Shown here one piece after another: positions 12,001 to 24,400 of a stretch of DNA of 64,000 nucleotides. The DNA comes from Zantedeschia hybrid cultivar (Eukaryota > Streptophyta > Magnoliopsida > Alismatales > Araceae). The position numbers were made by a program, and so were the translations under genes. The DNA lies in NCBI GenBank assembly GCA_030544215.1, contig JARZZO010000011.1:17500501-17564500 (forward strand). The letters run 5' to 3'. Within the stretch, counting starts at the first letter, position 1. Every line of letters starts with the position of its first letter. The notes under the pieces are model-generated. The model ran no database searches and was not told the origin of the DNA. It saw only the letters and a program-made list of their open reading frames with translations.

Positions 12001-15000
12001 TACTTTTGGTCATACATCAAGTTCAGAATATCCCACTTCTCCTGTGCTATCCTGTTCATCATAATTAGCTGTTGGATCTCTGGACTTATAGAGTTGAGAA
12101 TCCACCCCATAACCAAGTTGTTTTCCTACTCCGACCGGGCATAGGTGGGATCATCACGTACTGGTTCCTTGGTTCTACCATCAATATAACATGTTTTTCC
12201 TCGTCCTCCAAGGAAAATATGGGCGGAGACAGACCAGAGTCGGTAATTAGTCTTTGTAAGTTTCACTGTAGTCATTTGCATAACAACTAGGTGGTGCTCA
12301 ATAGATGAAGAACCAGCAGGGCACATCAGGGAGGAATTAACTTCTTGATGTTTAGCACCGCTGGTCGTAGAGGACTCTATGATAGCCGTACACAAGATAA
12401 AAGGAGGTGTAGGTGACTTCCACACACCTAGCAAGATCTCCACTACGACACTGGCATGCTCCTAAGGCAAAATAGGAAACACAATACACTGTAGAAGGGT
12501 GCGGTCAGTCCCCCTACACTAGAAACAAGAGCCCGGCCCATCCCCTACCTGCACAGGGTGGACCGAACCAGCTGTAGGAAGGGGACGTTCCCTTATCAGG
12601 GTCCAAATAGAGCACTTGGGGATAAAAAACAAAGCACCGCCTGGTCTATAAAGCCCTAGAACAACCAGCAGGGTAAGAAAGGGGACCGGCCTGCTCTTGG
12701 GTGCCTTAGGATCACCAAATACGGTAGAGGAGAGAGCTGGCCAGGTCTTGGGTGCTATAGGATAACCAAATAGGGCAGAGGAGAGGACCAATGCCCTAGG
12801 ATCACCAAACAGGGCAGGACTGACCTGAGCTTGGGTGCCCTCGGATCATTGGACAGGGCAGGGAGGGGGACCGACCTACGGTAAGATGCCCCAAAGAGAA
12901 CCGAATAGGGCATAGGAAACCTTAAGCAGGATCGACCTTCTCTGATACCATGTAGAAAAAACAGGGGAGAGGAATAGAAGACCGGTGGGGAAGAACAGGA
13001 GGCTGCGACAACTCAACACAGGCCGCACCTCTCTCTCTTTTATATCGTGTGTTATAAGGTTACAAAATAGTGGGCAAGGACAAGAATACCCTTTGCTCCA
13101 ATAAACACATGATAAGCCCTATAAACCCACACATAAAGAAGAAAAGAGAGAATAAAAAATAACTTAACCAACTAGACAAAATTACTGCTGACTACAATCA
13201 TAAGTTGGGAACTCAAGAGAGTGAAAAATATATATATAAACTTGCTAAACTAAGAGACAAAAGGAGTAAGGATTTTGATCATATTACATGTATTAAGAGC
13301 GAGGATAGTAGGGACGTAGGGTCCTAGTAAAAGACTGCGAGATTAAGGAGAGATGGTGGTGAGTACACCCGCGCACGTACCCGACTCGACCCGACCCACG
13401 TCTACCGCCGTGGTCGGACTTTAGCAATATAGCAGGCCTCACTGTGGCTTGGAGACATTTGTTTTTTATTATTGATGGGCATTGTATTTTATTCAAGTAT
13501 TTTGGAACTTGCATTTGGCCCATTTGAGGCCTGTGAACTTTTTTCCATTTTCTCTGTTATTTTTTTGTATGTATTTTTCCTATTTTAGGAGTTAGGGGAG
13601 TTATCGTCTTTTGTCTAATTGGGACACCCCTACGGTTTGCTTTTGGGGGCCTATAAATATTCTTGTATCTCCCCAAAAAGAAGACAATGAATACAATCAA
13701 TGCTATTGAATGTTTTTGGAGATAGAGTGCCCTGTTAAGAAATGGGAGTGTAGAGTGCACCGTTGACGTCCTCAGAGCCCGTGAGGGTGTCCTTGAGGAG
13801 CGTAAGGCTCCAGCTTCCCCTCCCCCTTCTCTCCCTTGTCATCTCATTCTCCCTTGTTATCGTCTTTTGGCTAGGTGGGGGAACCCCTAGGATTTGCTTT
13901 TGGGGGCCTATAAATGTTCTTGGATCTCCCCAAAAAAGAAGACAATGATGCTATTGGATGCTTTTGGAGATAGAGTGCCCTGTTGAGAAATGGGAGTGTA
14001 GAGTGCACTACTGACGTCCTCGGAGCCCGTGAGGGGTGTCCTTGAGGAATGTTGAGGCTCCAACTTCCCTTCCCCTTCGCTCCCTTGTCATCTCATTCTT
14101 CCTTTTCTTCCTCCTCCTTCGTTTTGTCTTCTTCCCTTTGTCCACTTCTCCATTCCCCCGCCGCAGCACTGTTCCTCCCACCTTTCTCCTCCTCTCTCTC
14201 ACTATTCTAATCCCTAGCCCCTCTTTCTGCCCCCCATTCCCCACACCACAGACGAAAACCCCAACAGGGGGCCGACAAGGGCCGACCTACTACGCCATGC
14301 GTCAGTGGGGGAGGTTTTGCATCCTTCTTGCCCTCGTCGTTCGAGCCTCTATTCGAACGTCCCCTAACCCAGTGTCCGACCACCTCGTCTTTGTCGCACC
14401 ACGCGGCGCCTGGGGGTCCGTGCTGCCCAATCTGTCGCCTTGCCGCGGGCCTCCTTGTACCCCGCCGCCACACACATTGGCCCGGGCTGTTTCGTCCTTC
14501 CCCGTCTTGTCGACCGAACTAGGGCATGCTGGCCCCTTCATGGAATGCAGAATCGGCCGATCCCGATCCAGATCGGCCGATTCGGATCGGGATCGACAGG
14601 TCCTGATTCGGCCGATTCCGGCCGATCCGATCCTGATTCGGATCGGGATCGGGATCGGCAGGTCTCGATTCGGGGACCCGATCCGATCTAGAATTCCTTG
14701 GGCCCCTTCCCCTAGTAGCAATGCCAGGTGCACCGTTCTGGCCCGTTCCATCGTCTCGCCACGCTGCACCTCCCCCTCCATCGGTCTGTGGCCCAGCCCC
14801 AGGCCCTGTTAGAGCCGGGTACACTATCCCCGATTGGCCCACCAGGTGCTGCTGTGTCGGCCGGAGGCCACCACAGGTGTAGGGCCATTCCGAGGGCACG
14901 TCAGGATAGCTGCCAAGGAGCCAAATCGAGCCTGTGCACGTCATCCCCTCGGGATACGCATCCCCACTCTCACATTGGGAAGGTTACGATAGGTCCCACT

Positions 15001-18000
15001 CTACCTTGTACTCGTTCTATACATGGTTGATACATGCCGCCGTACCGTGTGGTGGATTTATAGGTTGACTAGCTACTACAATTTTATTTCATTGCCGAAT
15101 GTGAGATTGTAAGCAACCAGTTTTTGTGGTGTTAATTTTGTGATCATTGGGCTTTTATGCGTTGCCCTAAACTGAGGTAGTCCTCACTACCACGATCCGA
15201 CACGCTTCTGTATTGCGAAGGACGGTTCGCGAGCGTAGCGTCTAGCTATTCTGCATATTTACTGTCATGGGATCCGTAGTCGTCGATGTTCATTTGCTGT
15301 CCTTTGTGGTGTTCATGGCTGATCTCGGGTCAGATCCTTAGCCGGTGGCCGTCTCGCTTCAGATGGAGCACTTATTTTGAAAAATTATTAAACTTGGGAT
15401 CAATTAAGAGGTTAACTTCGTAAAGAAACCAATGAGTTTAGTTGACAAATTAATTATTATTATATTCGACAGATTAGAATTTCAGAAGTAGAAGATGCTC
15501 TAAAAAGGACGAGAGTAGGTAAGGCTTTTGGACCAAATAGGATACCTATTGAAGTTTGAAAAAGTGTAGGTAGTATAGGTATTAAGTGGCTTACTGAATT
15601 TTTCAATAAGATTTTAAAAGAGAAGAGAATGCCGAATGACTGGAGAAGAAGTATTGTGATTCTATTCTTTAAAAATAAACGAGATATTCCAAACTATGTA
15701 GTCAGAGGTGAGAGGCGAGAGGCGAGCGGGGCGACCAAGGGTTCGCCTCAGCCTCAAATGCCTAGGCAATCGCCTAGGCATTTGAGGCGATGTGTTTCTC
15801 CCATACAACACCGTGAAGGAAGAAAATGACAATACGAAGAAACTAAATAAAATATCCAAGATAATCATATATAAGACCTTGAGAAACATTGATCATGACC
15901 AACATGTAATCATCAATTTGTATAAAGCACTCATATATATAGTGCATGGTCTTAGGAATTATAAAAAATAAGAAAACAATGTAGCAACATGTAAGAAAAA
16001 AGGGGAAAAATGTGGCAGCATGTAAGAGAAAAATGGTATTGGACATTGTTAAAAGAGGCATTCACTTTAGAATAATTAAGAGTAAGAAAAGCAGTACGAC
16101 ATAATTAAAAAACAAACAAACAATTGACAGACTTTATAGGCAAGTGCCTAGGTGAGTAAGGTGAACATGAGGCGAGGTGAGGCGTTCTTGGCTTGCCTCA
16201 ACCTTTTTCCTCGGTTAGGCGAGTGAGGCGATCGCCTTTGATAACATAGATTCCAAATTACAATAATTATTGTAGGATTAAACTTATGAGTCATGTTATG
16301 AAACTTTGGGAGAGAGTAGTAGATAAGCGTCTTAAGTGTTACTAATGTTTCAGAAAATCAATTTAGGTTCATGCCGAGTTGGTCTACTACAAAAGTTATC
16401 TTCCTATTGAGACAATTGATGGAGAAATATAGAGGGATGAGAAAAGATAAATACATGGTTTTTATTGATTTAGAGAAAGGCTACGATCGTTTATCTAGGG
16501 AGCTAATTTGGTGGACTTTAAAGAAGAATGGAGTATCTAAAGGATATATTCATGTGATTAGAGATATGTATGAGAAGGCTTCTACGAGCACGATGACTAA
16601 TGCTGGAGAGAGATTAGAGTTCACTGTTACTATTAGATTACATTAAGGGTCAACATTAAGTCCTTATCTTTTTATTTTAGTTATGGATTAGGCCACTCAA
16701 CACTTGTATGGTGACATCCCTTGGTGTATGTTATTTGCAGATGATATTGTTCTAATTAATGAGGATATTAAAAGTTTGAATGATAAATTAGAACAATGGA
16801 GATTCACTTTGGAATTTAAAAGCTTTAGGATCAGTCGAACTAAGATAGAATATACGAATTGTAATTTCAGTAAATCGATGATCAAGTTATTTATAAAAGT
16901 AATAACTTTTGATATTTATGATCTATTATTTAAGATAATGGAGTGATCTAGGAAGATGTCACTTACAAAGTTAAGACAGGTTAGCTGAAGTGGAGAAATG
17001 CCATTGGAGTCTTTTGTGATCGACGGGTCCCCTTAAAACTCAAAAGTAAGTTTTATAAGACAATTGTAAGACTTTGTTAAGTTATATGGTTCCGAGTGTT
17101 AGGCTGTGACTGTGAGAAAGGATCATATGCAAAACTTGTGTGTTGCTGATATGAGGATGTTGAGGTAGATGACTGGTAAAACTCGAAAAGATAAAATTAA
17201 GAATGAATATACACGTAAGGATTTAAGAGTAGCTCCCATTGACATTAAGCTTAGGGAGAATGGGCTGTGATGATTTGGTCATGTACATCGGCGCCTAAGT
17301 TCAGCATCAGTTAAGAGGTATGATAGAATTAGAGTGGAGGAGGATAGAAGACATCTAGAAAGACATAAGATGAGGTATTTGGATGCAGTTAGAAAAGACT
17401 TAGCATTGCTACGTATTACTTCTAATTTGACACTGGATAGATTAAGATGGCGGGAGATGATTCATGTAGCCGACCCCAATTAGTTGGGATAAGGCTTTGA
17501 TGATGATGATGATGTAATTTATTACTTTGATTTAATTTTGATGTGTTAGTTAATCTTCCAATATAAGTTTGATAGATTCATAATAATGCATATTTTAAGT
17601 GAGAGAATGGCAAAAGAACATGGAGCATCATTATTGTTTTATTGATATAATTATTTATTTACAATTTTATTTATTTTCTTATTTCATTATTTTTTATTGA
17701 TATAATTATATATATTATTTATTTTCTTATTTCATTATTTTTTATTGATATAATTATATATATTATTTATTTTCTTATTTTCATATCACCAAAAAATAGT
17801 ATATCTATGTAGGCCCCCTCCAAGAAAAGAAAAAATCTTCTTTGCCTCCAAGAATGAAGCCTTCTGTATGGTCATGAAAGGGGAGTCGGTAAACCAAACC
17901 TTGTTTGTTGTACAACCTTGGGCTTGACTAAGCAGACGAACCAGCTGATGTTTTGAAGGGGTGAAAAGTCAAAACAAAGGAAAACTGGAAAGATTGGCTT

Positions 18001-21000
18001 GTTCACATGGAGCTTCCATGTAGTTGAGCCTCCAACCATAAGGTTGACCATTGCGCCTTCAACTGTCAGATTGCCTATGAGATGTCATCAATGGTGGGAC
18101 ACTCCTTATGGAATGGAAATGGCCATCGTATGCTGACTGCACTCTCATGGTGCCACCCACCCGCTTCTGCACCATGGAACTCCAAATGGGCTGTGAAACT
18201 TTTCTTTTTGACAGTTCAGCCCATTCATGTTATCTTGCACTGTTTAAGATCTTCCTTCAACTTCCCAACTTGGACTGCACATATGATCTGTCCATTTTGC
18301 TGAACTTGTGGTCACTCCCTACCCCGCTGATGGAGCCAGACGGTGCAGACTGCTAAATAATCAAGGCCATCTGGTATGGTCTGGTGTCTGATTCAGACAA
18401 GCAAAATGTGAATTTTGCTTTGTGATGCCCTAGAGTAGCAAAATGGTAGAGATCATCTGATATGATTTGATGTCTAATAAAGGCAAATGAAACTTCATTT
18501 CGAGATGGTGCTTGAGTGCAGTAAAATAATTAAAATAGTCAAGAGTGTTCGATATGATCAGACGAGTTCCCATCCTGTGGCATTTGCAATGGTCTTAGAT
18601 TAGGTGATTGGTTTTTTTGTTTTTCTTTTTTGAAAGTGGATGATACCACGATATGATTAATATAAAAGACGGGAATGTACAAGTAGAAGAGTGAAAGCTC
18701 ACAAAAACCTCCCTGTACTAAATTTATAGGTCCATGCCAAGATGGTGTGCCTTTTAACCCCCCAAACAAGTCTGAAAATAGGTCTTTGTCCTCCAAACTA
18801 CAAGTAGATTGGCCCATTGTTGGACATACCACAAACAAAGGGGACAACTCTTTTAGAGATTTTGGACTCTTGCTAGAAGATCGTCCCTTTCCTCTCAATC
18901 CAAAGTGCCTGAAGAATGGCATGAAGAATCAGCCACCAGTTGATGCAGTTTCCTTTACAATTCTGCCAGCGATACCAGGTTAACATCAACCCATGTATCT
19001 GGCACCTGAGAAGAACAATGAGCCTTCTGAAGAAGCAATGTCTAGGCCTCCAATGCATAGGAGTAGCCAGCAAACAGATGATCAAGTGTCTCCTCATTGT
19101 CCCTGCATAAACAGCAAGTAATTAGTACCTTCCAAGAATATGCCGAGTCTGCAAACATGGGTAGCCTACTATGTGAGACTCTCCACATCAAAGCCTTCAC
19201 ATTCAGTGTGCTCTCTAGGGACTAAATATGTCTTGTCAATGGGTGTAGAGAACCCCGTAGATGATGAGCTTGTATGCTGATTTCATGGTGAATCTCCCGC
19301 TCCCTTCCCATCTCCATAGCCAAGCATCTTGCATGGTGCGCTGTACGCCATGCCTCTGTAATAATAAGAGGAGGTCCCCCAACTAAACTATTTCTTCACA
19401 TCTTGAATCATTCTGAAAAAAGGTATCCAACCTCCAAGTAAGGTTGAGGGGGTGAGTGAGCATAGAACTGGTGGATTGTTGCAGTGGGGTGGGAAGATAG
19501 TCTATGCCGTTGAGGAAATCTCTCTGCGAGTGTGAAATCCCCTCACAATTTATCCTTCAAGAAGGGGCTATGATCATTACCCAAATAACCTGTATGCCTG
19601 AGTCCATTATATCTATAGCCTGCAGGATACCATTCCATACATAAGAAACACTTTCCATGGCAGTAGGAGACAGATCCCACTCTCTAGTCCTCTTGTGGTA
19701 CTTTTGTCTAACCACCTCTAACCCTAAACCCCTTTCTTCCATGCCAAGCTTCCACAACCACCTTTTGAGCAAAGCTGGTTAAAATCCCAAATGGTTTTTT
19801 TGATAACAAGTCCTCCAGCTTCACCGGGCTTGCAAACTCATCCAATTAATGTCATGCAATCCTCTGCTTCCTCGACCGCTCCCCTTCCATAAAAATCTGC
19901 TCTGTATAGTCTCCAATCTCCTGGCTGCTATTTTAGGAACTCAAAAATTAGCAAATAGTAAATAGGGAGAATATGGGATCTGCAAAGCACTAATCTGCCA
20001 TTGTAAGAAAGAAGTCTACTACTCCATCCAACCAGCCTAATCTTGGATTTCTGAATAATCCTCATCTAAGTCCTTGGGAAGGAGCATCCCTGCAGTCAAA
20101 GGTAGCCCTAGATATGTGATGGGAAACTCCCCAACACCACTGACCTCTTCAAGTAGCTCCAGCAAGAGTCTAGTGACATACAGTTGCTTAGCGTCTGTAG
20201 TAAAGAGAAAGGCGTCATCTACATTCTGAAGGTGAGTGATCTGCATTGCATCAGAAAAATGTATGGATATCCTTTGGTCAACCCAAGGGATTTTGCTCTG
20301 AACCACATTCTGCTCAGGAAGCATGCTACAAGGACAAACAGCAAAAGGGATGATGGATCTCCTTTCTGGAGATCCCTACAATAATAAAAAGAAGAGGAGG
20401 GTTCTTCATTTTCCACAACAAAAACATTGGCTAAATAGGTGCATGACATGATTCAACCAACCCACCTGTCCCCCAAGCCCATTGGGTGTTGAGTTGGATG
20501 ACCATCTTGGTCACCTAAGCTGAGCCCATTGCAATGCTATGAGGAGAGAGTATGGGTGGCACCACTAGATTCTAGTCAGCATGCATATACATATTGCACC
20601 ATCCCGTGCCATGAGGACTGCCGTTTCATTCACGTTTTGGAGTTTATCTGATGGCTGAAGGTTTGCCTGCGTGGCAATTGATGTGGTCAAGCCCATCCTA
20701 TCAATTTCTCAAAACAAAATCACTGAGACCATGCTAGTCAAAACAAGGCTTTATGTACAGGCATTCCCAAGGTTTCCTGAATGTCTTTTAGGGTGGGTGT
20801 GGCAGAATTTTTACTTAGAAGACACTTACGGATTCCACTTCCAGCCATAGTTGTCAAGGCAGTAAGGCGACCCAAGACGTACTCGGAGTCCCCGACCGCC
20901 TAAGCGCTTAGGTGCCCGCAGGCGTCATCTAGGCGTACACACTTCATAATAATGTACTTAATATGACACTAATGTCGACATTAAGATGAAAATTGCAAGA

Positions 21001-21388
21001 AAAGAGCATTATTATGACATTGACATGACATTAATATTGACACTAATATTACAAGAAAATAGCACCAATTATCTACATAATATGACAAGAAACATTACTA
21101 ACAACCTACATAATATGAGACCAACATTGATGTTTACATGAAAATTACACACACAGAGAGAGAAAGAAAGAGACTAATATTGACATTAACAATAAATTAG
21201 AGAGAGAGATGTTGACATTAAGATGAAACTTACAAGAAAATAACACTATTATGACATTGACAATTTGACATAACACTAATATTAAAAGGAAATAGCTCCA
21301 ATAAGCTACTTAATATGACAAGAAAATAGTACCAACAACTTACTTAATATAAGATTAACATTCACATTATGAAAAATGCATATATATA

Positions 21389-21437
<49 letters not shown>

Positions 21438-24400
21438 GATAGAGAGAGGAGGGAGGGAAGGGTCAAATTTAAAAAAAATTAAGAATCTGGCATGCCTTGG
21501 GTCTGCCTAGGCGGCGCCTTGTGCCACCTTTTCAAGGCTCAATAAGGTGCATTGGCGCCTAGGCCATTAGAAAACGGCTTTCCGCCTAGGCGGGCATCTT
21601 GACAACTATGCTTCCAGCATGAAAAATGTTGAGTGAAAGTGGTTATAACTAATTTTAGGTAATTGCACGAATTAAACCTTCCGTAGCAACCCCCTTTTAT
21701 TACTGCAATATTGGAAGCTCCAATTTGTAGCTTTTGGTTGGAAGTTAAAAAACAACCAAAAACATCGTATAAATGGCTTTTGAAGTCTAGTGCCCTTCTC
21801 TTGAAATGAGTAGGTGGAGATCGAAAAGTGCTTCCATGTGAAAGTTGTGAAAAAACATGGCCTTAGGTGGGTTAGATCTTTTAAAAAAAGATTGAATTTG
21901 GAAAAAAAGTTAAGAATGTTATTTTCATGAGAAAAATGCTTAACTTGAGAAGGGGTTGCATTTTGCAAAATGTTATCTGAACCCATGTTAAATGGGATGA
22001 AGCATATTCCCTAAAAGATAGACCCAACTCATGTTTTGTTTTGGTCATTATTGTTATTCCTGTTTTGTTTGTTGTCTGTTTTAAAATTCTACCATCACAT
22101 GTCTTTTCTCAACAGTCTGGGGCCAAGTTGATCTAGTGAATGATCCAAAGACTGGACATGGTCTTTGCCTGACGTCAACTATGAGGTGAGTTGATAGAGA
22201 GAAAGACTATCTTACTTGGTGCAGAGTGTAAATTCATTGAATCAGGGAGGAAGCCCCAAAAGGTTGTGAAGGGGACAGGCGAAGAGGGAAAGAGGCAAGT
22301 TTGATATTGCGACACACTATCGTCCATGGCAATTAATGAGCCAATGAGTGAATTAAATGCAGTCTCGGATTTTCATTAGTTTCTATTTTCTTTCATGAAA
22401 TATTGTTTAACACGCTGCTGTTGTTGATATTCACGAAATAGGCTTAGGTTTAACCATTTCAATTTGACCGCCTGTATTTGCCCTGCCATGGGTTTGTTAC
22501 GTGTTATCAAGTGATCTATGCTTCTGTATGCTCTTCCCTTCTTCTTGCTCTTCACCTTTCAAGTCGCCAATATTCTGATCCCCATCTCATCATCATCATT
22601 TCCCCCCCCCCCCCCCAAACAAACACACGACATTCATTATCTTCCCTTTTCCTGCTGTTCATCCAGTTGTCCTTTTAAACAAACGATATATGTATGCCAA
22701 TGAAGTTGATTGGGGGGCCTAATGGCTAAATGATGCGGGACAGGAGAGGGGGTAGACCGGAAGTAGAGAGAAGAGAGGGGTTGGAGGAGAAGAAGACTAG
22801 GGTTCCCGTCCCGTCTCGGGAGAAAACACGCAGCGGCGGCTCTTCATTTCAAAATTCTTCTTCAATGCTTTCCCACGAGGGGATACAGGACAATATATAG
22901 ACTCTTCAAAGAAACCCTAATAGGAAAATTACTAAACTACCCCTAGGACTCCGAAAATAACTAAAAAACATGGGAAAATTACATATAAATTAAAAGACTC
23001 CAAATGGGCCCCTAATGGGCCAAATGAACTGCACATTGGACCTTAGACTCCATTCCATCTGCTCCTAGATCCCCATCACTAAATATCTCCAAGCTACAAA
23101 TAGACAGTCTTCCCTTACCTCATCGCAGTCATTGTCTCTGTTTCTTTCCACCCTTGCACCCTTTCCATTGTGTCAAGAAGTGTCTACGTATCACCTTTAC
23201 ACTTGAGTTGTGTTGATTGTTGTGAAAGACATAAACAAGAGAATTGGGAGAAGTATATACGATAACATAAAGGAAGCTGTTTTTATTGTCAGTTGCTTCT
23301 GGAGATGTCTGCATACCTTTTTGTGCAGTATGTATTATCACAGCAGTGGAACCTAAGCTTGAGATCTCTCGGGCTGTAGTAGTTTTAGTTCAACTCACTT
23401 TTGCACATGCTTATGAGGTGAAGAGTCTCAATCCCTGTGAAGATGAAGGTGATACCTAGTCCATGTTTGTTGGGAGCAGTCTTTTAGGGCAACCTGGAAA
23501 GGAAGAAACAACCACCATTTCATGGATCTGACTGAGGCTGGAGGATATGTTTTGACAAGGATCCATGTGCTTACAATTGGAGGGCCTTTCTCAAGAATTT
23601 GTGTGCCTACTAACTTAACTGAAAATTTCCATACAGCCTTGTCCTTTTGTAAGAGGGTCATTGGGAATAGTCATGTACCTTTCCTTCTCAATAATGTTAA
23701 CTGGGGTTTTTGGTCGCCTTCAAAAAATATAGAACATACCTTCTGTGCTTATGGGAAACATGAACATCTATGATGACAGAATGGGTGGTAATACTGTTTT
23801 TGACTAAACATGATTGCATTCCCTGTGTCACGCCTAAATTCTCTTCATCATTGTGCTAAGTCCTAGACATGGAAAAGTGCCTTCTTAATTTGAACGATTA
23901 TTAGTTATTTAGCATACTAACTTTGTTTCCAGTTTATATTAGGATCCGATCTTTCATATTTGCTATGTTGCTAATCAAAGACAACCATGGTTTTTTGTAA
24001 TCGAGTTATAATGCATTGTTGTGTAATAGAGTGCATTGTTGTGTAATCTCTCTCTCTCATTTCTTATATTCAGTATGTTTGTAATTTAAAATTATTCAAT
24101 TATCTCGATGGTTTTACCAGTTGACCTGAATGGCCTAGCCGATGACCCACATCTCCTGTTTACTTTCTTGGGGTCAGTGTCTGGGTTTGGCGGTGATGAT
24201 ACTTGTTCAGGCAAGGGAGGTGCACGAGACAATCACTTTATTTAGTGCCCTGGGATAAAAGGTTTTATTATTCTCTCGCATCCTCATTGTCTCATTGCCA
24301 AGTGTGTGGATACTGCTCATCATTGTGTATTTTATTGATAGTAAAATCATTGAATAAACTACTAAGCTCTTGAATTTGATCGTTAAATTGAAGGCTTTGC

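Larger units (their letters stand above)
7798..13196 (-). mobile_element. Full-length Ty1/copia retrotransposon (5.4 kb)
   Basis: Two LTRs of about 246 bp (7798-8044 and 12951-13196) enclose gag-pol on the minus strand, with a primer site next to the right LTR and a 5-bp target duplication ATCAT. Domain order is gag, protease, integrase, reverse transcriptase, RNase H, which is copia order. The LTRs differ at roughly 20 positions by eye, so the insertion is not very recent but younger than the LINE it sits in. Stops and frame changes interrupt the polyprotein. Confidence 0.93.
13357..15361. mobile_element. 2.0-kb TG...CA element, probable solo LTR of a large retrotransposon
   Basis: It begins TGGTGAGTACACCC, ends GTCTCGCTTCA and is flanked by GATGG (13352-13356 and 15362-15366). 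Removing it restores the LINE reading 'ERWSTYFEKLLN'. TG...CA ends with a 5-bp duplication are the LTR-retrotransposon signature. No gag-pol motif occurs inside, so a long solo LTR is the simplest reading; a TRIM/LARD-type element is possible. Inside it are a 259-bp tandem duplication (13598-14110) and a MITE (14539-14700). The long plus-strand frame starting at 14036 has only low-complexity Pro/Ser/Arg content and crosses the MITE, so it is not a gene. Confidence 0.75.
6557..17513 (+). mobile_element. RTE-clade LINE, nearly complete, broken by nested insertions
   Basis: A 16-bp target duplication and a (GAT)n tail (about 17498-17513) bound the element. Subtracting three large insertions (7798-13196, 13357-15361, 15694-16249) and their target duplications leaves about 3.0 kb. 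That length, a single endonuclease-plus-reverse transcriptase reading region and a trinucleotide tail are the RTE pattern. The pieces follow in order: endonuclease (6610-7480), linker (7556-7797), 'KLGTQESEKYIYKLAKLRDK' (13201-13356), then reverse transcriptase (15367-15693 and 16250-17480). The element copies itself by nicking DNA and priming on the target. Many stops show it is dead. Confidence 0.9.

Noticed and set aside
14539..14700. GATCGG array as a vector or cloning artefact
   Set aside because: Perfect 8-bp duplications at two different target sites show that it is a transposed element.
14036..14812. 258-codon open frame
   Set aside because: It lies in a TG...CA element and crosses a MITE with target duplications. 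The Pro/Ser/Arg composition reflects GC-rich repeats.
22115..22185. Exon-like segment bounded by CTCAACAG and GTGAGT
   Set aside because: Good splice-like borders, but joining it to exon a gives an in-frame stop within a few codons, while skipping it gives a perfect Tudor domain.
23522..23773. 83-codon frame in intron 1
   Set aside because: It looks protein-like in composition, but no motif could be named and there are no supporting splice sites or neighbours.
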